Positions 26,108 to 34,202 of a stretch of DNA of 63,195 bases are shown in pieces. The notes beneath the pieces were generated by a model, which saw only the letters and a list, made by a program, of their open reading frames with translations, ran no database searches and had not been told where the DNA came from. Source of the stretch: Thermoplasmata archaeon (lineage in GTDB: Archaea; Thermoplasmatota; Thermoplasmata; Thermoplasmatales; Thermoplasmataceae). How positions within the stretch are numbered: the stretch's first letter is position 1; each line of letters begins with the position of its first letter. A program made the position numbers and the translations under genes. The stretch is taken from the NCBI GenBank assembly GCA_021806295.1, contig JAJZXS010000025.1:1-63195 (forward strand). The letters are read 5' to 3'.

Positions 26108-26693
26108 CTACCATTTCGATAAATTTGTTTATTTCGTCATACTTAGTTTTCTGGGAAACCCTGTTTACAACAAGAGTTGCCTGTATATCCATTATTTTTT
26201 TTATTTCAACAAGATGATTTTTCCTCATTGTCTCACCTGTCTGGACAATATCTACTATTGCATCTGCTATCCCGGTTTCAGGTGCCAGCTCCAGGGATCC
26301 GTTCAGCCCAATTACATTTGCGTGTATTTCCCTTGAATTAAGGTATTTTTCAGTGATTACTGGATGTTTTGTTGCGATGTCCATGCCCTCTAAATCTTCT
26401 ATTGTATATCCAGCAGGGGCAATTATGCTCAATCTGCATATGCCGAAATTTAATGGCAGAGGAGCAAATAAATCGGCCCCACTCTCTGCCAGAGAATCTG
26501 TTCCGCAAATTCCGATATCACCGGCATACTCTGTGTAAACTGGCACATCTCTGGCTCTCGGGAGTATTATTTCATTGCCATTTTTCCTGAATACAAGCTT
26601 TCTTTCATCGTCTATGTCAATGTCTATCCCTGCTGACTTTAAAAGGTTCATTGAGTTGACCATCAAACGCCCTCTCGGTATTACAAATTTCAT
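26055..26693 (-). CDS. hisG: ATP phosphoribosyltransferase catalytic subunit, short form HisG
   Basis: First step of histidine synthesis, condensing ATP and PRPP. At 212 residues it is the short HisG that needs HisZ for activity and feedback control. Visible are the N-terminal [41 protein letters not shown] and the PRPP loop [21 protein letters not shown]. The C-terminal regulatory domain of the long form is absent. The last 15 residues ([20 protein letters not shown] and around) do not look like the usual end and lie within the hisD start, so the tail may have been extended by loss of an earlier stop. It overlaps hisZ by four bases. Confidence 0.93.
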   Translation of the reverse strand: MKFVIPRGRLMVNSMNLLKSAGIDIDIDDERKLVFRKNGNEIILPRARDVPVYTEYAGDIGICGTDSLAESGADLFAPLPLNFGICRLSIIAPAGYTIEDLEGMDIATKHPVITEKYLNSREIHANVIGLNGSLELAPETGIADAIVDIVQTGETMRKNHLVEIKKIMDIQATLVVNRVSQKTKYDEINKFIEMVGEADGNRKLCEKYTGRY

Positions 26694-27538
26694 TTTCCTG
26701 CCTCCATATTTTCAGTATACATTCTGTATACTGCCATGAGATCCATGGTAAATCCACAGGCATTTATGCCGCGAATGCTGTAACTGCCACCGCCGCCGAT
26801 GAATCCAATGCTATTGTATATCTCAAATACAGGACCATTGTAGTAATCAGGCTGCCTCACTGTCCCGAGATCTATAATGACCCGTGGGTCGTTGACGGAT
26901 TCTAAAATTTGGTCCAGTATTTCTATCCCGCTATTTCTTGTTCTTGTACCCATAATTTTAATAATTTCGGATCTGTCCTCACTGTCAATTTTATTTAATG
27001 CCTGAAAATCTCTGCTCTTTAGTGCCTTTTTTATATCTGTCCAGTGGCTGCTGGATTTATATTTATCAAAAATACTGGAAACCCCCATATCAATGCTATA
27101 GTTACCCAGCCCGAGCCCGTCCAGAATTTTAATGATAGTTTTTAAAATTTTAACAGTACTGCCCAGGGAATCGCCACCTATTATCTCACCACCGGTTTTC
27201 AGTGATTCCGCAAGATTCCTATCGCTCTGCTGGGAAACATAAAATATGCTTGAATCTGGTGGGAATTGTTTCTCCATAAGTCTGAGGGTTATGTCTGGCT
27301 CCAGTACAAAGACCTCATTGCGGTGAATAAATCTAAATCCCTCAGTATCATTGGACTTTATAAATGAAGCTGGAAAAACTTCATAGAACCCAGAGCTATA
27401 GAATGATTCCCGAACTCTGCGGGCTATTTCACCTAGCTTTCTGTCCAGGATCTTCAAGGTTACCACGGGTGAATAGGAAACTCGATAGCATATCGTTTTT
27501 AATGCCTGTCCTCCCGTGATGATGTATATGCCTAACAT
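26690..27538 (-). CDS. hisZ: ATP phosphoribosyltransferase regulatory subunit HisZ
   Basis: A catalytically inactive histidyl-tRNA-synthetase-like protein that activates short HisG and carries histidine feedback inhibition. The 282-residue product shows class II synthetase-like segments: FYSSGFYEVFPASFIKSND (motif 1-like), FVLEPDITLRLMEKQ and IFYVSQQSDRN (motif 2-like), and a shortened C-terminus ending YSIRGINACGFTMDLMAVYRM. The anticodon-binding domain is missing, as expected for HisZ. Many HisZ proteins start nearer the LDRKLGEIARRV segment, so a start at GTG 27466 is possible, but the ATG at 27538 has a TATA-like box upstream. It heads the operon. Confidence 0.85.
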   Translation of the reverse strand: MLGIYIITGGQALKTICYRVSYSPVVTLKILDRKLGEIARRVRESFYSSGFYEVFPASFIKSNDTEGFRFIHRNEVFVLEPDITLRLMEKQFPPDSSIFYVSQQSDRNLAESLKTGGEIIGGDSLGSTVKILKTIIKILDGLGLGNYSIDMGVSSIFDKYKSSSHWTDIKKALKSRDFQALNKIDSEDRSEIIKIMGTRTRNSGIEILDQILESVNDPRVIIDLGTVRQPDYYNGPVFEIYNSIGFIGGGGSYSIRGINACGFTMDLMAVYRMYTENMEAGK

Positions 27539-27568
27539 TAACAGTAAAAACTGAAAAGCTGGCGTTAG

Positions 27569-27582
27569 ATTTTATATACATC
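27569..27582 (-). promoter_or_regulatory. Likely TATA region of the histidine operon
   Basis: On the reverse strand TGTATATAAAAT lies about 30-40 bases before the ATG of hisZ, which gives a short leader. A small CAGTAAAAACTG dyad at 27541-27552 sits between it and the start and could take part in control; this part is inference. Confidence 0.4.
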
Positions 27583-27817
27583 TCTGTTTCCATAAAGATG
27601 AAATTATAATACAATATATAACTATTGCCGGTAAAATTTATTGTAATAATATTAATTTTGATATTATGATTTTCAATGCCGACGGAAATTTTGTGGTTTA
27701 ATTTATATTATTTATGTAAATTGAATTATGCAAATAACTAGAAAATTTTATTAATAAAATATATACAGATAATGCAGGTAGTGACGGTCAAAAAAATATG
27801 AATCAGAACAATTCTAA

Positions 27818-27979
27818 ATGAATGTTAAATCCCCTTATAAAAAAATAATAATTTTGACTATAATTGTGGCAATATTAGTATCATCCATGGCTATATATTT
27901 CTATCCACATAATAAGCGGTATTATGATAGTGAAAAAAATTTTAGAAGAAAAAGCCGATGCCTGGATATAAAGGATTAA
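27818..27979 (+). CDS. 53-residue single-span membrane protein
   Basis: A short frame of 53 residues beginning MNVKSPYKK, followed by one strongly hydrophobic segment at residues 10-29 (IIILTIIVAILVSSMAIYFY) and a basic, hydrophilic tail with one cysteine. The lysines before the span favour an inside N-terminus. Clean start and stop, but codon evidence is weak because the whole region is very AT-rich; no Shine-Dalgarno sequence is seen. Its stop codon abuts the stop of the convergent SIS-domain gene. No family recognised. It could be a small membrane regulator or a chance frame. Confidence 0.4.
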   Translation: MNVKSPYKKIIILTIIVAILVSSMAIYFYPHNKRYYDSEKNFRRKSRCLDIKD

Positions 27980-29020
27980 TTAATGGGCACCGGGAGGAAA
28001 AACTATGTCGTCAAACTTTCTGTAATTTTCCTCATCAAATCTCAATAAATCAGGATTGGTATCATTTTCAACGGCAATATAATATGCCAGATAATACAGT
28101 GGAACTACATTCAGCAGGGCATTGAGATATTCGTCTCCCAAATCTGTAACGTCCACGCTGTAATCACCCTCTCCGTTAACTGTAAATGTTTTCGTGCCCA
28201 CAACCTTGCATGCCCTTACTATATCCATTGAACGGCTTTCCACAGTTCTAGAGTTAATTATTACAACCAGTGAATTTTCATCTATAAGTGATGTGCAGCC
28301 ATGTATAAACTCTTCAAGCTCTATCCCCTCTGCATGTATATGCGTTGCCTCTTTTATCTTCTGTGCTGCTTCCCTTGCAACTGGCTCCTCGGGTCCTGCA
28401 CCAAGTACAAATATTCTATTTATATGTGCAAGATCATGTGCAATTTTCTTTACCTTTGAATCCATTGATACAATAAGATCCTTTAATGAATGAATTACCC
28501 CATTTACATCGACTGGAAGATGTGAATAACGGACTCCTATATACATGGCCGCCAGGGCATTGTCAAAAAATGATTTGGTATTGCAGAGTGATTTATCATC
28601 TGAATCAATAACAATGCTTTTATCTGAGATATATTCCATTGGTGTTTCATGATAATGTGTTATGCCGACTATATATGCATATTTTTTCTGGTACACAAGT
28701 GAATCAATGGTCGATTTTGTTTTTCCGCTGTTCGAGATGCCCACAACTGTACCATGCACCGGCATATAATAATTTAACAGTTCAAATGACTGCACAAATG
28801 AGTATTTCAAACTGGTTTTATAGAGAAATCCTGACCCTATCTGTGCTGCATGGTATGCAGTACCATTACCTGTGAACAGCAATGGTTTATTCAAAAGAAA
28901 TGAATAATCAAGATTTTCCATGGTTCTTTTTGTTGTGTCCAGGGAACCCGGTGTTTCCCTCATCATATCGTACATAAAATAGGGATGTTTTGTTCTCTTT
29001 TGTGGGACTGTATCTGTCAT
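27980..29020 (-). CDS. SIS-domain protein, GlmS isomerase/sugar isomerase-like
   Basis: A 346-residue protein with two sugar isomerase (SIS) domains like the C-terminal half of glucosamine-6-phosphate synthase or the AgaS deaminases, without a glutaminase domain. It begins HPYFMYDMMRETPGSL, typical of archaeal relatives. FTGNGTAYHAA and GISNSGKTKST (phosphate loops, first domain) are followed by FVLGAGPEEPVAREAAQKIKE and HAEGIELEEFIHGC in the second, including the glutamate-histidine region of this group. It may deaminate or isomerise an amino-sugar phosphate; the exact substrate is not deducible. It stands alone, divergent from the esterase and convergent with the 53-residue frame. Confidence 0.85.
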   Translation of the reverse strand: MTDTVPQKRTKHPYFMYDMMRETPGSLDTTKRTMENLDYSFLLNKPLLFTGNGTAYHAAQIGSGFLYKTSLKYSFVQSFELLNYYMPVHGTVVGISNSGKTKSTIDSLVYQKKYAYIVGITHYHETPMEYISDKSIVIDSDDKSLCNTKSFFDNALAAMYIGVRYSHLPVDVNGVIHSLKDLIVSMDSKVKKIAHDLAHINRIFVLGAGPEEPVAREAAQKIKEATHIHAEGIELEEFIHGCTSLIDENSLVVIINSRTVESRSMDIVRACKVVGTKTFTVNGEGDYSVDVTDLGDEYLNALLNVVPLYYLAYYIAVENDTNPDLLRFDEENYRKFDDIVFPPGAH

Positions 29021-29131
29021 AGATAATTAATGCTTACAGGCATATAGTTATTTTTGTATAATCATGCAATAAATTGATGTTTAAATTTGGCCGGCTCACA
29101 AGTTTAAAATATTATTGTATACTGGATATAC

Positions 29132-30043
29132 ATGGTAGACCCAGATTTTAAAACGTTGATAGAACTATCCAGAAATGCAGGAGATATGACAGAAATGGAC
29201 CCTGTAATGCTCAGGAAGTTTTTAAACGAAACGTCCATAAACTCACAGGGCAAAAAAATAGAGGTTAAAGAGATCAAGGATTACAGGATAGAACTCAAGG
29301 GGAGGGCATTGAAGGCCAGGATGTACAGCAATGGTAAATCAAAATCAGCTCTTGTGTATTACCATGGTGGTGGCTTTCTGTTCGGAGATATAGAAACATA
29401 TGACAACTTCTGCAGATTCCTGGCGGAAGAGTCCGGAGTGAAAATTATATCTGTAGAGTACAGACTTGCACCTGAAAATAAATTTCCGGATGCCATCAAC
29501 GATGCATATGACTCCTTCCATTACATATCAGAAAACAGGGGCAAATTCGGCATTGAAGGAAAACTGGGTGTAGGAGGTGACAGTGCAGGGGCCAATCTCT
29601 CTGCAGCACTATGCCTTAAATCCCGGGATATGAAAGCAGAGATGCCAGCTGCCCAGATACTGTTTTATCCGAGCCTTGCACCGGATAATTTTTCCAGATC
29701 TTTTATGGAATACGGCAACGATTATGTCCTCACTGAAAAAATGATAAGATACTTCGGATCACTTTATTCAAGAACCATGGAAGACCTGATTGATCCCTAT
29801 TTTTCACCTCTGGTAGCAGACGACCTTTCGGGGCTTCCTCCGGCCATAGTAATATCAAATGAGTATGATCCATTAAGGGACCCAGAGGAGAGCTATGTGA
29901 AAAAATTAAGGCAGGCTGGCATAAGCGCCCTTGGAATCAGGGGCATCGGAATGATACATGGATCTGCCACAGATTTCGAGGTTTCTGAGGGAGCGAGAAC
30001 ACTGGTAAAAATGGTGGCCAGGGTTATACCTGACTATCTATGA
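29132..30043 (+). CDS. Alpha/beta hydrolase, hormone-sensitive-lipase-type esterase
   Basis: A 303-residue carboxylesterase of the HSL (bacterial family IV) group. The oxyanion motif YYHGGGFLFGD near residue 85, the nucleophile elbow GGDSAGANLSAA near 155, the acid in ISNEYDPLRDPEE and the histidine in MIHGSATDF complete the catalytic triad. Such esterases cleave short-chain acyl esters and are common in thermoacidophiles. The message may be leaderless, as ATATTATTGTATA lies about 25 bases upstream and no Shine-Dalgarno sequence is seen. Its last six bases overlap the end of the convergent AAA-associated-domain gene. Confidence 0.93.
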   Translation: MVDPDFKTLIELSRNAGDMTEMDPVMLRKFLNETSINSQGKKIEVKEIKDYRIELKGRALKARMYSNGKSKSALVYYHGGGFLFGDIETYDNFCRFLAEESGVKIISVEYRLAPENKFPDAINDAYDSFHYISENRGKFGIEGKLGVGGDSAGANLSAALCLKSRDMKAEMPAAQILFYPSLAPDNFSRSFMEYGNDYVLTEKMIRYFGSLYSRTMEDLIDPYFSPLVADDLSGLPPAIVISNEYDPLRDPEESYVKKLRQAGISALGIRGIGMIHGSATDFEVSEGARTLVKMVARVIPDYL

Positions 30044-30505
30044 GACAACCTCAAAACCATCGTCGGTTTTCTTCAAAAACCTTGAGTATATTCCCCATTC
30101 AATCAATATAACCTCCAGATCATGGGGGCCATCGGGGTTATTGAATGTGGGCACATCGTTTTCTTTCAATTTATCTATTATATCTTCAAGGGTGAAAGAC
30201 CCTAATGAAAGTGCTGTTTTAAATGGCTCAATATTTTTTAATGAATCACGTATAATCTGTTTTCTCTGGTTCATGCCTGATTTTATGTATTCTATCCCTT
30301 TCTGGGCCATGCTTATATCACCGGACTCTGTATTTACAAGCCCCAGATTTGTGGCAGTATAAACTATGGGCATCAAATCGTCAAGGTCCACTTCCATTTC
30401 CTTTTCCAGCTGATAAAGGTCAGTCTTTCCATCGAATATATTGTTAAGTACATAGAGAAGCCCCAGAAGATCAGCTATTCTGGCGTCAGGGTCTATTACA
30501 TCCAT
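30038..30505 (-). CDS. Free-standing AAA-associated C-terminal domain of a NitT/TauT-type transporter
   Basis: A 155-residue protein that matches the domain usually fused to the C-terminus of nitrate/sulfonate-type ABC ATPases. Characteristic are an N-terminal helical pair (ARIADLLGLLYVLNNIFDGK and LYQLEKEMEVDLDDLMPIV), a GLV-containing wing and a C-terminal half ending in ILIEWGIYSRFLKK. It begins 82 bases after the permease gene and on the same strand, so it most likely belongs to the same transporter and acts as its regulatory domain. Winged-helix-like folding is likely. The separation from the ATPase is the unusual point. Confidence 0.78.
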   Translation of the reverse strand: MDVIDPDARIADLLGLLYVLNNIFDGKTDLYQLEKEMEVDLDDLMPIVYTATNLGLVNTESGDISMAQKGIEYIKSGMNQRKQIIRDSLKNIEPFKTALSLGSFTLEDIIDKLKENDVPTFNNPDGPHDLEVILIEWGIYSRFLKKTDDGFEVVS

Positions 30506-30586
30506 AATAAAGTATATACATACTGTATTAATAATATTAATGTTATTTTATGTATATTAAAAAGGCCTGTTTCTTAGTATGAACCT

Positions 30587-32215
30587 CTATGCAGAATATA
30601 CGCCCTCCTCTGCCACATATTTCTTCTGTGCCAGATCCATCATTCTTCTGGTAAACAGAACAGAGTATACTGCAACTATTATACCAAATATCAGCGACCC
30701 CCATGCTGCAAGGGCTATATCACCTGTGGCAGTTGCTACATCTATGGTTTTCATCAGCCCTGAATGCACAGTTAATGAATGCGTGCCGTATATATCAGGC
30801 CAGTATTCACCTATCATGAGGCCACCCCAGGCACTGTTTATTGTAGAGGATATCCCACTTATCAGATACGGGAATGTTGACGGTATTACGACCTTCCTCA
30901 TCTTCCTGAAGTACCCCAGTTTCAGGTTCCTGGTGATTTCCCAGTATTCCGCTGGCATTGCCTTTACCCCCATCCAGAACGAATAAAATACATAATAAAA
31001 TGTACTTATGAATCCCAGAGACAGTACATAAAGCTCATTGGTAAATACCCCGAATATGCCGAAAATGAAAGGCTCTGTAAGTATAAACAGAAATGGAAAA
31101 TATATAGGGGCGGGATATGCGCTCAAAGACTGGATAATTGGAATCCAGTACTTTTCTGCCCTCCTGTTAACTGCAAGATAGTACCCCAGGAAAATTGCAA
31201 TAGCCATAGATATAACAAGTATTGTGGCAACGCGCAAATAATCATAGCCTAGTCCGGTAAGAAGTGATGGAGTTTTTCCTATCAGTATCCCCCATTCACT
31301 CAATTTTACGGATGTGATGAGCGATACTGCACCGTAAAGAATTGCGACAAGAATAATTATGCCAGCTGCGGCATATACATACCTGTACCGCTTCTGCTTC
31401 CTTTCCTTCTTTTCATACGTTTCCTCATGATTGTCACCTTCTCTGTATTTATAATACCTTGCAAGCCTTGTAAGGGGGTTTTTTGAAAGAACCGCAAATA
31501 CCCTTGCAGTTTCTCTTAAGTTCAGCCTGCCACGTTTCATTACAGGTGCATCTGTATCTAATGTATATCTTCCAACAGCATATTTGCTGAACTCCCTGAG
31601 GATAACTATGATTGCAACTATTGCAATGCCCATTATTAGCAGCGCCATTTCTATGTTGAATAGCTGGCCGTCTGCCACAAATGTATCCAGGACTGACCCT
31701 ATTCCGAACGTCTGGTACGTGTGGACCCCAACCTCGAAAACTTCGCTTACAGTAATATAGAAAAATCCATCAGAGATGCTTGGAAATAGATTTGCGGTAA
31801 TCCTGGGTACTGAGAACGGGATATAAAGATACCTCAATTTGGAAAATAATCCAAACCGCGAATTTTCAACGACCTCAACCATCTCCCTGGGTACCGTTTT
31901 GAATGCCTGGTATTCCCCCATCCATATATTCCAGACCACTGCTGTTAATACTAAGAAGTCAGCTGCAAGCTCAACCCCCAGCGGACCGCCTATTCTGGTT
32001 ATGAAAATTACCAGAACGATGGGGAAGAAGGTAATAACAGGTACCGATTCAAATATTTCAATGAGAATAATATAAATATTTTCGAAGAATTTTGATTTTA
32101 TTGAGGCATATGCCAGGAACCACCCTGCTATTATGGACAGTATTATCAGCCCGATTACACGGGCCACCGTAGCCAGTACGGCCAGTGTTATAAGTGTTAT
32201 AGCCGCCATAACCAT
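30587..32215 (-). CDS. NitT/TauT-type ABC permease with two fused permease domains
   Basis: A 542-residue integral membrane protein made of two binding-protein-dependent permease halves. Each half ends in an EAA-type cytoplasmic loop: NSRFGLFSKLRYLYIPFSVPRI in the first (about residues 115-135) and NLKLGYFRKMRKVVIPSTFPYLISGI in the second (about 430-455). A charged linker of about 90 residues, with KKERKQKRYR, joins them. It starts right after the ATPase stop, where TGAGGT acts as Shine-Dalgarno. The halves resemble permeases of nitrate, sulfonate or taurine importers. No periplasmic-type binding protein is next to it, so the substrate is open. Confidence 0.85.
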   Translation of the reverse strand: MVMAAITLITLAVLATVARVIGLIILSIIAGWFLAYASIKSKFFENIYIILIEIFESVPVITFFPIVLVIFITRIGGPLGVELAADFLVLTAVVWNIWMGEYQAFKTVPREMVEVVENSRFGLFSKLRYLYIPFSVPRITANLFPSISDGFFYITVSEVFEVGVHTYQTFGIGSVLDTFVADGQLFNIEMALLIMGIAIVAIIVILREFSKYAVGRYTLDTDAPVMKRGRLNLRETARVFAVLSKNPLTRLARYYKYREGDNHEETYEKKERKQKRYRYVYAAAGIIILVAILYGAVSLITSVKLSEWGILIGKTPSLLTGLGYDYLRVATILVISMAIAIFLGYYLAVNRRAEKYWIPIIQSLSAYPAPIYFPFLFILTEPFIFGIFGVFTNELYVLSLGFISTFYYVFYSFWMGVKAMPAEYWEITRNLKLGYFRKMRKVVIPSTFPYLISGISSTINSAWGGLMIGEYWPDIYGTHSLTVHSGLMKTIDVATATGDIALAAWGSLIFGIIVAVYSVLFTRRMMDLAQKKYVAEEGVYSA

Positions 32216-32218
32216 ACC

Positions 32219-33010
32219 TCATTTCTTCTTCCTCGGAGGGGTCAGATAACTGTAAAGCGCATCCAGATTTGCATTAAAATTGTCGCTTCTTGGGTTTCTT
32301 GGTCTTGGCATTGTAACCTCTACCCTGCCAACAACAGTTGCTGGAATATTATTCAGGATATATATCTCATCAGCCAGTTCCAGTACCTCAGTAAGGTTGT
32401 GTGAGACCATGATAACAGATTTCAAAGGAGTTTCTCCGCTAAAGAGAATATTATATATATCCTGCCTGAGCCCCTCTGCAGTAAGTTCATCAAGATGTGC
32501 GAATGGTTCATCCATTAAGAAAACATAGGGATCTGCAGCAAAAGCCCTTGCAATTGCCACTCTTTGCCTCATACCACCGCTCATTTCCTTGGGGTACAGA
32601 TCCTCGAATCCATCCAGTCCAACCCTGGAAAGCGCTTCCTTTGCCTTGGATTCCATTTCATCTCTGGACATATCTTTTGCCTTCATTGAAAGCATGACGT
32701 TCTCCTGGGCATCCATCCAGGGAAATGTTACTATGGACTGATGTATAAGTGCAACCTCCGGAGTCGGCTCGTATAGAGTTTTGCCAAGAAGTTTAACAAT
32801 ACCCTTGTCCGGTTTCAGGAATCCACCAAGTATTCTCAGAAGTGTTGATTTTCCTATTCCTGAAGGCCCGATTATTGCAACAAATTTTCCAGAATCGGCC
32901 CTGATGTTTATATTCTCAAATACATCGTAGCCATTGTCATATGAAAAATAAATTCCATCAGCCTCAAGGACGGAATTTGATACATTTTCATTTTTAATTT
33001 CTGCCTCCAT
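32219..33010 (-). CDS. NitT/TauT-type ABC transporter ATP-binding protein
   Basis: A 263-residue ABC ATPase that drives the fused permease downstream. Walker A GPSGIGKST near residue 53, the Q-loop in ALIHQSIVTFPW, the signature MSGGMRQRVAIARAFA near 144, Walker B VFLMDEPFAHLDE and the switch histidine in MVSHNLTE are all intact. The family branch is that of nitrate, sulfonate and taurine importers. The start has GAGGTGA seven bases upstream. Unlike many archaeal relatives it ends soon after the core and lacks the fused AAA-associated domain, which is encoded separately at 30038-30505. Confidence 0.93.
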   Translation of the reverse strand: MEAEIKNENVSNSVLEADGIYFSYDNGYDVFENINIRADSGKFVAIIGPSGIGKSTLLRILGGFLKPDKGIVKLLGKTLYEPTPEVALIHQSIVTFPWMDAQENVMLSMKAKDMSRDEMESKAKEALSRVGLDGFEDLYPKEMSGGMRQRVAIARAFAADPYVFLMDEPFAHLDELTAEGLRQDIYNILFSGETPLKSVIMVSHNLTEVLELADEIYILNNIPATVVGRVEVTMPRPRNPRSDNFNANLDALYSYLTPPRKKK

Positions 33011-33163
33011 TATGATTCACCTCATGGTGAAAATACCCCCGATCATAATGGTTATTCTTATTATATTGTTTATAGTGTATTCACGAGGTTATCTCCAGAA
33101 CAGTATTAAAATAATCTATATATAATTATGCTGGAATGCCTAATATTGATTTTTTATTATATT

Positions 33164-33664
33164 TTACTGTTTTTTCTTGAATAAATGCCACCACTTTTTG
33201 GTATTATCCATAGGTTTCCTATCACTTTCCGTGCTTTTCTGATTAACAGGTTCCAGCAGTACATCCTTTCCGACGAAGATAAAGCCTATTGTTATGCTGT
33301 CAATATTGTCATGAATCCATTTATCACTTCTATAATCCCTGAATTTATCGTTGGAAACTATCAGGCATTTCTTTTCCCTGGCATAATCCAGTATAAACAT
33401 ATCTGCCCTTATGCCTGATGGTGCAAGAATTATGGATTTATTCTCAATCATCCTGTTAAGTTTTTCCTTCTCATCAATTGTATAACGTATATTTGCATCA
33501 CATATTGTAATTATTTCAGATGCTTTATATTCTTTAAGTTTATTTATTACTGACAGGATATTTTCCAGTACGGCCTTTTTCTTCCCTGATTTGCTCATAC
33601 CGTACATTGCAACGTTGCTTCCATCTACAATAACGATTGATCCAGAAATTTTGTTTTGATACAT
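33164..33664 (-). CDS. NYN/Zc3h12a-like PIN-fold ribonuclease
   Basis: A 166-residue protein with the PIN-like fold of the Zc3h12a (Regnase-type) ribonucleases. Acidic metal-binding residues are seen in IVIVDGSNVAM (Asp14), TICDANIRYTI (Asp56), SGIRADMFILDYA (Asp88) and IVSNDKFRDY (Asp106, Asp110). These match the usual order of catalytic aspartates. A basic C-terminal tail (KKWWHLFKKKQ) could bind RNA. Members are single-strand RNases, but the target is unknown. No antitoxin-like small gene precedes it, so a toxin-antitoxin pair is not supported. It lies between the ABC operon and the ferritin-like gene, all on the reverse strand. Confidence 0.82.
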   Translation of the reverse strand: MYQNKISGSIVIVDGSNVAMYGMSKSGKKKAVLENILSVINKLKEYKASEIITICDANIRYTIDEKEKLNRMIENKSIILAPSGIRADMFILDYAREKKCLIVSNDKFRDYRSDKWIHDNIDSITIGFIFVGKDVLLEPVNQKSTESDRKPMDNTKKWWHLFKKKQ

Positions 33665-33711
33665 AACCAGACTTCAATGCAAATAAAAAATAAATAGATT
33701 CCCTAAAATAT

Positions 33712-33996
33712 TTAATCTCCCAATTCTTTTAATTCCTTTTTGGAGAACAGTATTTCCTTAAGTTCCCTGTCAAGCTCAGGGTCATTTCTTCTCAGATATT
33801 CAAGCAGAAGCGAGAAATGCTCCTTCTCATCATCCCTGTTATGCTTTATTACATCCTTCAATACAGAATCCTTTGTAGCATCCAGCCTCTCGTCATAGAA
33901 CATTATTGCCTGCATTTCCTCTATTAAGGACTGCCTGGCCCTTGACATATCCTTTGTTTTTTCATCTAAACTGTTTTCTGTTTCATACATTGGCAT
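33712..33996 (-). CDS. Encapsulated-ferritin-like (EncFtn) protein
   Basis: A 94-residue protein whose whole length matches encapsulated ferritins such as the Rhodospirillum protein: EEMQAIMFYDERLDA, then HNRDDEKEHFSLLLEYLRRNDPE. The residues that form the ferroxidase site at the dimer interface are present: Glu27, Glu57 and His60. The family needs an encapsulin shell to store iron, and bacterial members carry a C-terminal targeting peptide. Here the C-terminus (FSKKELKELGD) shows no such peptide and no encapsulin gene lies in the window. It probably oxidises ferrous iron, fitting an iron-rich acidic habitat. The message seems leaderless, with TATA about 25 bases upstream and an operator-like repeat further up. 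Confidence 0.88.
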   Translation of the reverse strand: MPMYETENSLDEKTKDMSRARQSLIEEMQAIMFYDERLDATKDSVLKDVIKHNRDDEKEHFSLLLEYLRRNDPELDRELKEILFSKKELKELGD

Positions 33997-34011
33997 GAAG
34001 AAAGAAGTGTG

Positions 34012-34024
34012 AATTTATTTATAA
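34012..34024 (-). promoter_or_regulatory. Probable TATA box of the EncFtn-like gene
   Basis: On the reverse strand TTTATAAATAAAT is centred about 24 bases before the ATG at 33996, with no Shine-Dalgarno sequence between. This is the usual spacing for a leaderless archaeal message. Confidence 0.5.
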
Positions 34025-34057
34025 ACATTCTTATTAACTTCTAAAATAAATACTTGT

Positions 34058-34092
34058 CTAGTCTTATTTAGACTAATTTGGCTTAGACTAAT
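34058..34092. promoter_or_regulatory. Triple TTAG-N-CTAA-like operator between EncFtn and thioesterase genes
   Basis: Two exact copies of TTAGACTAAT stand at 34068-34077 and 34083-34092, 15 bases apart. Each contains TTAG-A-CTAA, a dyad. A third, imperfect copy on the other strand (CTAGTCTTA) lies at 34058-34066. The set is about 35-70 bases upstream of the EncFtn TATA box and on the side toward the thioesterase gene. The pattern recalls binding sites of DtxR/IdeR-type iron regulators, which also favour TTAG and CTAA halves, but the spacing of the halves here is not the standard one. Regulation by iron is inference. Confidence 0.45.
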
Positions 34093-34202
34093 ATTATTTA
34101 TTTAAAGCTGGATAAACCATTAACTATTCCGGCAGGCATAAGGGATTGATTTTAAATAAATACTTACCTGATAATTTATTAACACAAAATGGATACAGGC
34201 GT

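Noticed and set aside
26055-26693. HisG looked truncated
   Set aside because: The length is normal for the short HisG form, and HisZ is present next to it; only its tail is odd.
33164-33996. Toxin-antitoxin pair of the NYN ribonuclease and the ferritin-like gene
   Set aside because: The small neighbour is clearly ferritin-like, not an antitoxin, and the genes do not overlap.
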